Below, piece after piece: positions 4,774-5,101 of a stretch of DNA of 5,101 nucleotides (position 1 is its first letter; each line of letters starts with the position of its first letter). Both the position numbers and the translations under genes were made by a program. The notes beneath the pieces are model-generated. The model worked only from the letters and a program-made list of their open reading frames with translations, was not told the origin of the DNA and made no database searches. Origin of the DNA: a bacterium (GTDB taxonomy: Bacteria > Patescibacteriota > Minisyncoccia > Minisyncoccales > Minisyncoccaceae); NCBI GenBank assembly GCA_023229485.1, contig JALNZJ010000068.1:1-5101 (forward strand). Reading direction: 5' to 3'.

Positions 4774-5101
4774 ATGAAAGAAGATATTATTCAAAAAATC
4801 AGAAATTTTAAATTACGCGGAAGGGGTGGTGGAAACTTTGAAACATGGATTAAGTGGGAGGCAGTTAAGAAATCTTCAGGAGATAAGTATGTAATTTGCA
4901 ATGGAGCGGAAGGGGAAATTGCTAGCATAAAAGATGGTTACATTTTGGATAATTATCTCCAGGATGTTATAAACGGAATATTGATTGCAATAACTGAAAT
5001 TAATGCGAAGAAGGCTTATCTTTACCTAAGAAGTGATTATTATTTAAAATATAAGACTGTTTTGCTTTCTTTAATCGGCAATAAACCAATTGTTTTTTTT
5101 T
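4774..5101 (+). CDS. NuoF-like NADH-binding flavoprotein subunit, 3' end missing (partial)
   Basis: The 109 visible residues match the FMN/NADH-binding start of the NuoF/HydB/51-kDa subunit family, which passes electrons from NAD(P)H through FMN to iron-sulfur centres. LRGRGGGNFETWIKWEAV (14-31) corresponds to the glycine-rich LRGRGGAGFPTGLKWEAV loop, and KYVICNGAEGE (38-48) to KYVVCNADEGEPG, followed by KDGYILDNY and a segment like the family's 'AYIYLRGEY'. The usual Asp of CNADEGE is Ala45, while the following Glu46 is kept. The protein starts only 15 residues before GRGG, so the usual N-terminal part is absent; an in-frame TAA at 4753-4755 rules out a longer start apart from a TTG at 4756, which lies inside the -10 element. 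Iron-sulfur and SLBB regions would be beyond the window. No other complex I or hydrogenase gene is visible, so its partner is unknown. It could be a stand-alone NAD(P)H oxidoreductase component rather than respiratory. Confidence 0.82.
   Translation, partial: MKEDIIQKIRNFKLRGRGGGNFETWIKWEAVKKSSGDKYVICNGAEGEIASIKDGYILDNYLQDVINGILIAITEINAKKAYLYLRSDYYLKYKTVLLSLIGNKPIVFF

Noticed and set aside
1..5101. Reassigned TGA codon (as in Gracilibacteria or Absconditabacteria)
   Set aside because: No complete gene ends in TGA, which raised the question, but no in-frame TGA occurs in any gene either, and Gly and Trp positions use GGN and TGG. Nothing supports reassignment.
5093..5101. Run of nine Ts at the right edge as a terminator or frameshift site
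   Set aside because: No stem precedes it, and the NuoF-like frame reads smoothly into it at a place where the family has hydrophobic residues; it is simply where the window stops.

Overview
The window is AT-rich (roughly two thirds A+T by eye) and gene-dense. It uses the standard stop codons TAA and TAG; no complete gene here ends in TGA, and none has an in-frame TGA. The gene set and the sequence flavour of the proteins suggest an uncultured small-genome bacterium of the Candidate Phyla Radiation (Patescibacteria), most probably Parcubacteria. The pointers are an L27 with an 'SKTKAAGTSRLGRDS' N-terminus, a cis-prenyltransferase with an 'EGDPHSSAG' loop, a very short NuoF-like protein, ribosomal protein genes outside their usual operons, and starts without Shine-Dalgarno sequences. 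This placement is inference from remembered family patterns, not from a tree.

Layout. Bases 2-70 hold the last codons of a gene entering from the left, possibly a TRAM-domain tail. A promoter with a perfect TATAAT box lies at 105-133, followed within 6 nt by the start of an S41 C-terminal processing peptidase (140-1354). Four bases later comes rplI (bL9, 1359-1802), so these two form an operon that ends in a hairpin terminator at 1807-1830. pyrG (CTP synthase, 1846-3480) follows at once. It converges on rpmA (bL27, 3494-3766, minus strand), and the two share a bidirectional terminator whose loop contains the pyrG stop codon.

On the other side of rpmA, a short divergent spacer with two small inverted repeats (3767-3823) leads into a plus-strand pair: a 56-residue single-span membrane protein (3824-3994) and a cis-prenyltransferase of the UppS family (3995-4690), with stop and start codons directly adjacent. 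This unit ends in a textbook GAAA-tetraloop terminator (4698-4720). An extended -10 promoter (4757-4765) then drives a NuoF-like flavoprotein gene that begins at 4774 and runs off the right edge.

The genes serve core functions: translation (bL9, bL27), nucleotide supply (CTP), the lipid carrier for cell envelope synthesis (UppS), envelope proteolysis (S41 peptidase), and possibly NAD(P)H-linked redox (NuoF-like). I see no mobile element, CRISPR array, tRNA, rRNA or clear new defence-type system. The most interesting signals are the apparently leaderless promoters combined with a complete lack of Shine-Dalgarno motifs, the altered active-site residues in the cis-prenyltransferase, the changed CTP-feedback loop in PyrG, and the short NuoF-like gene.
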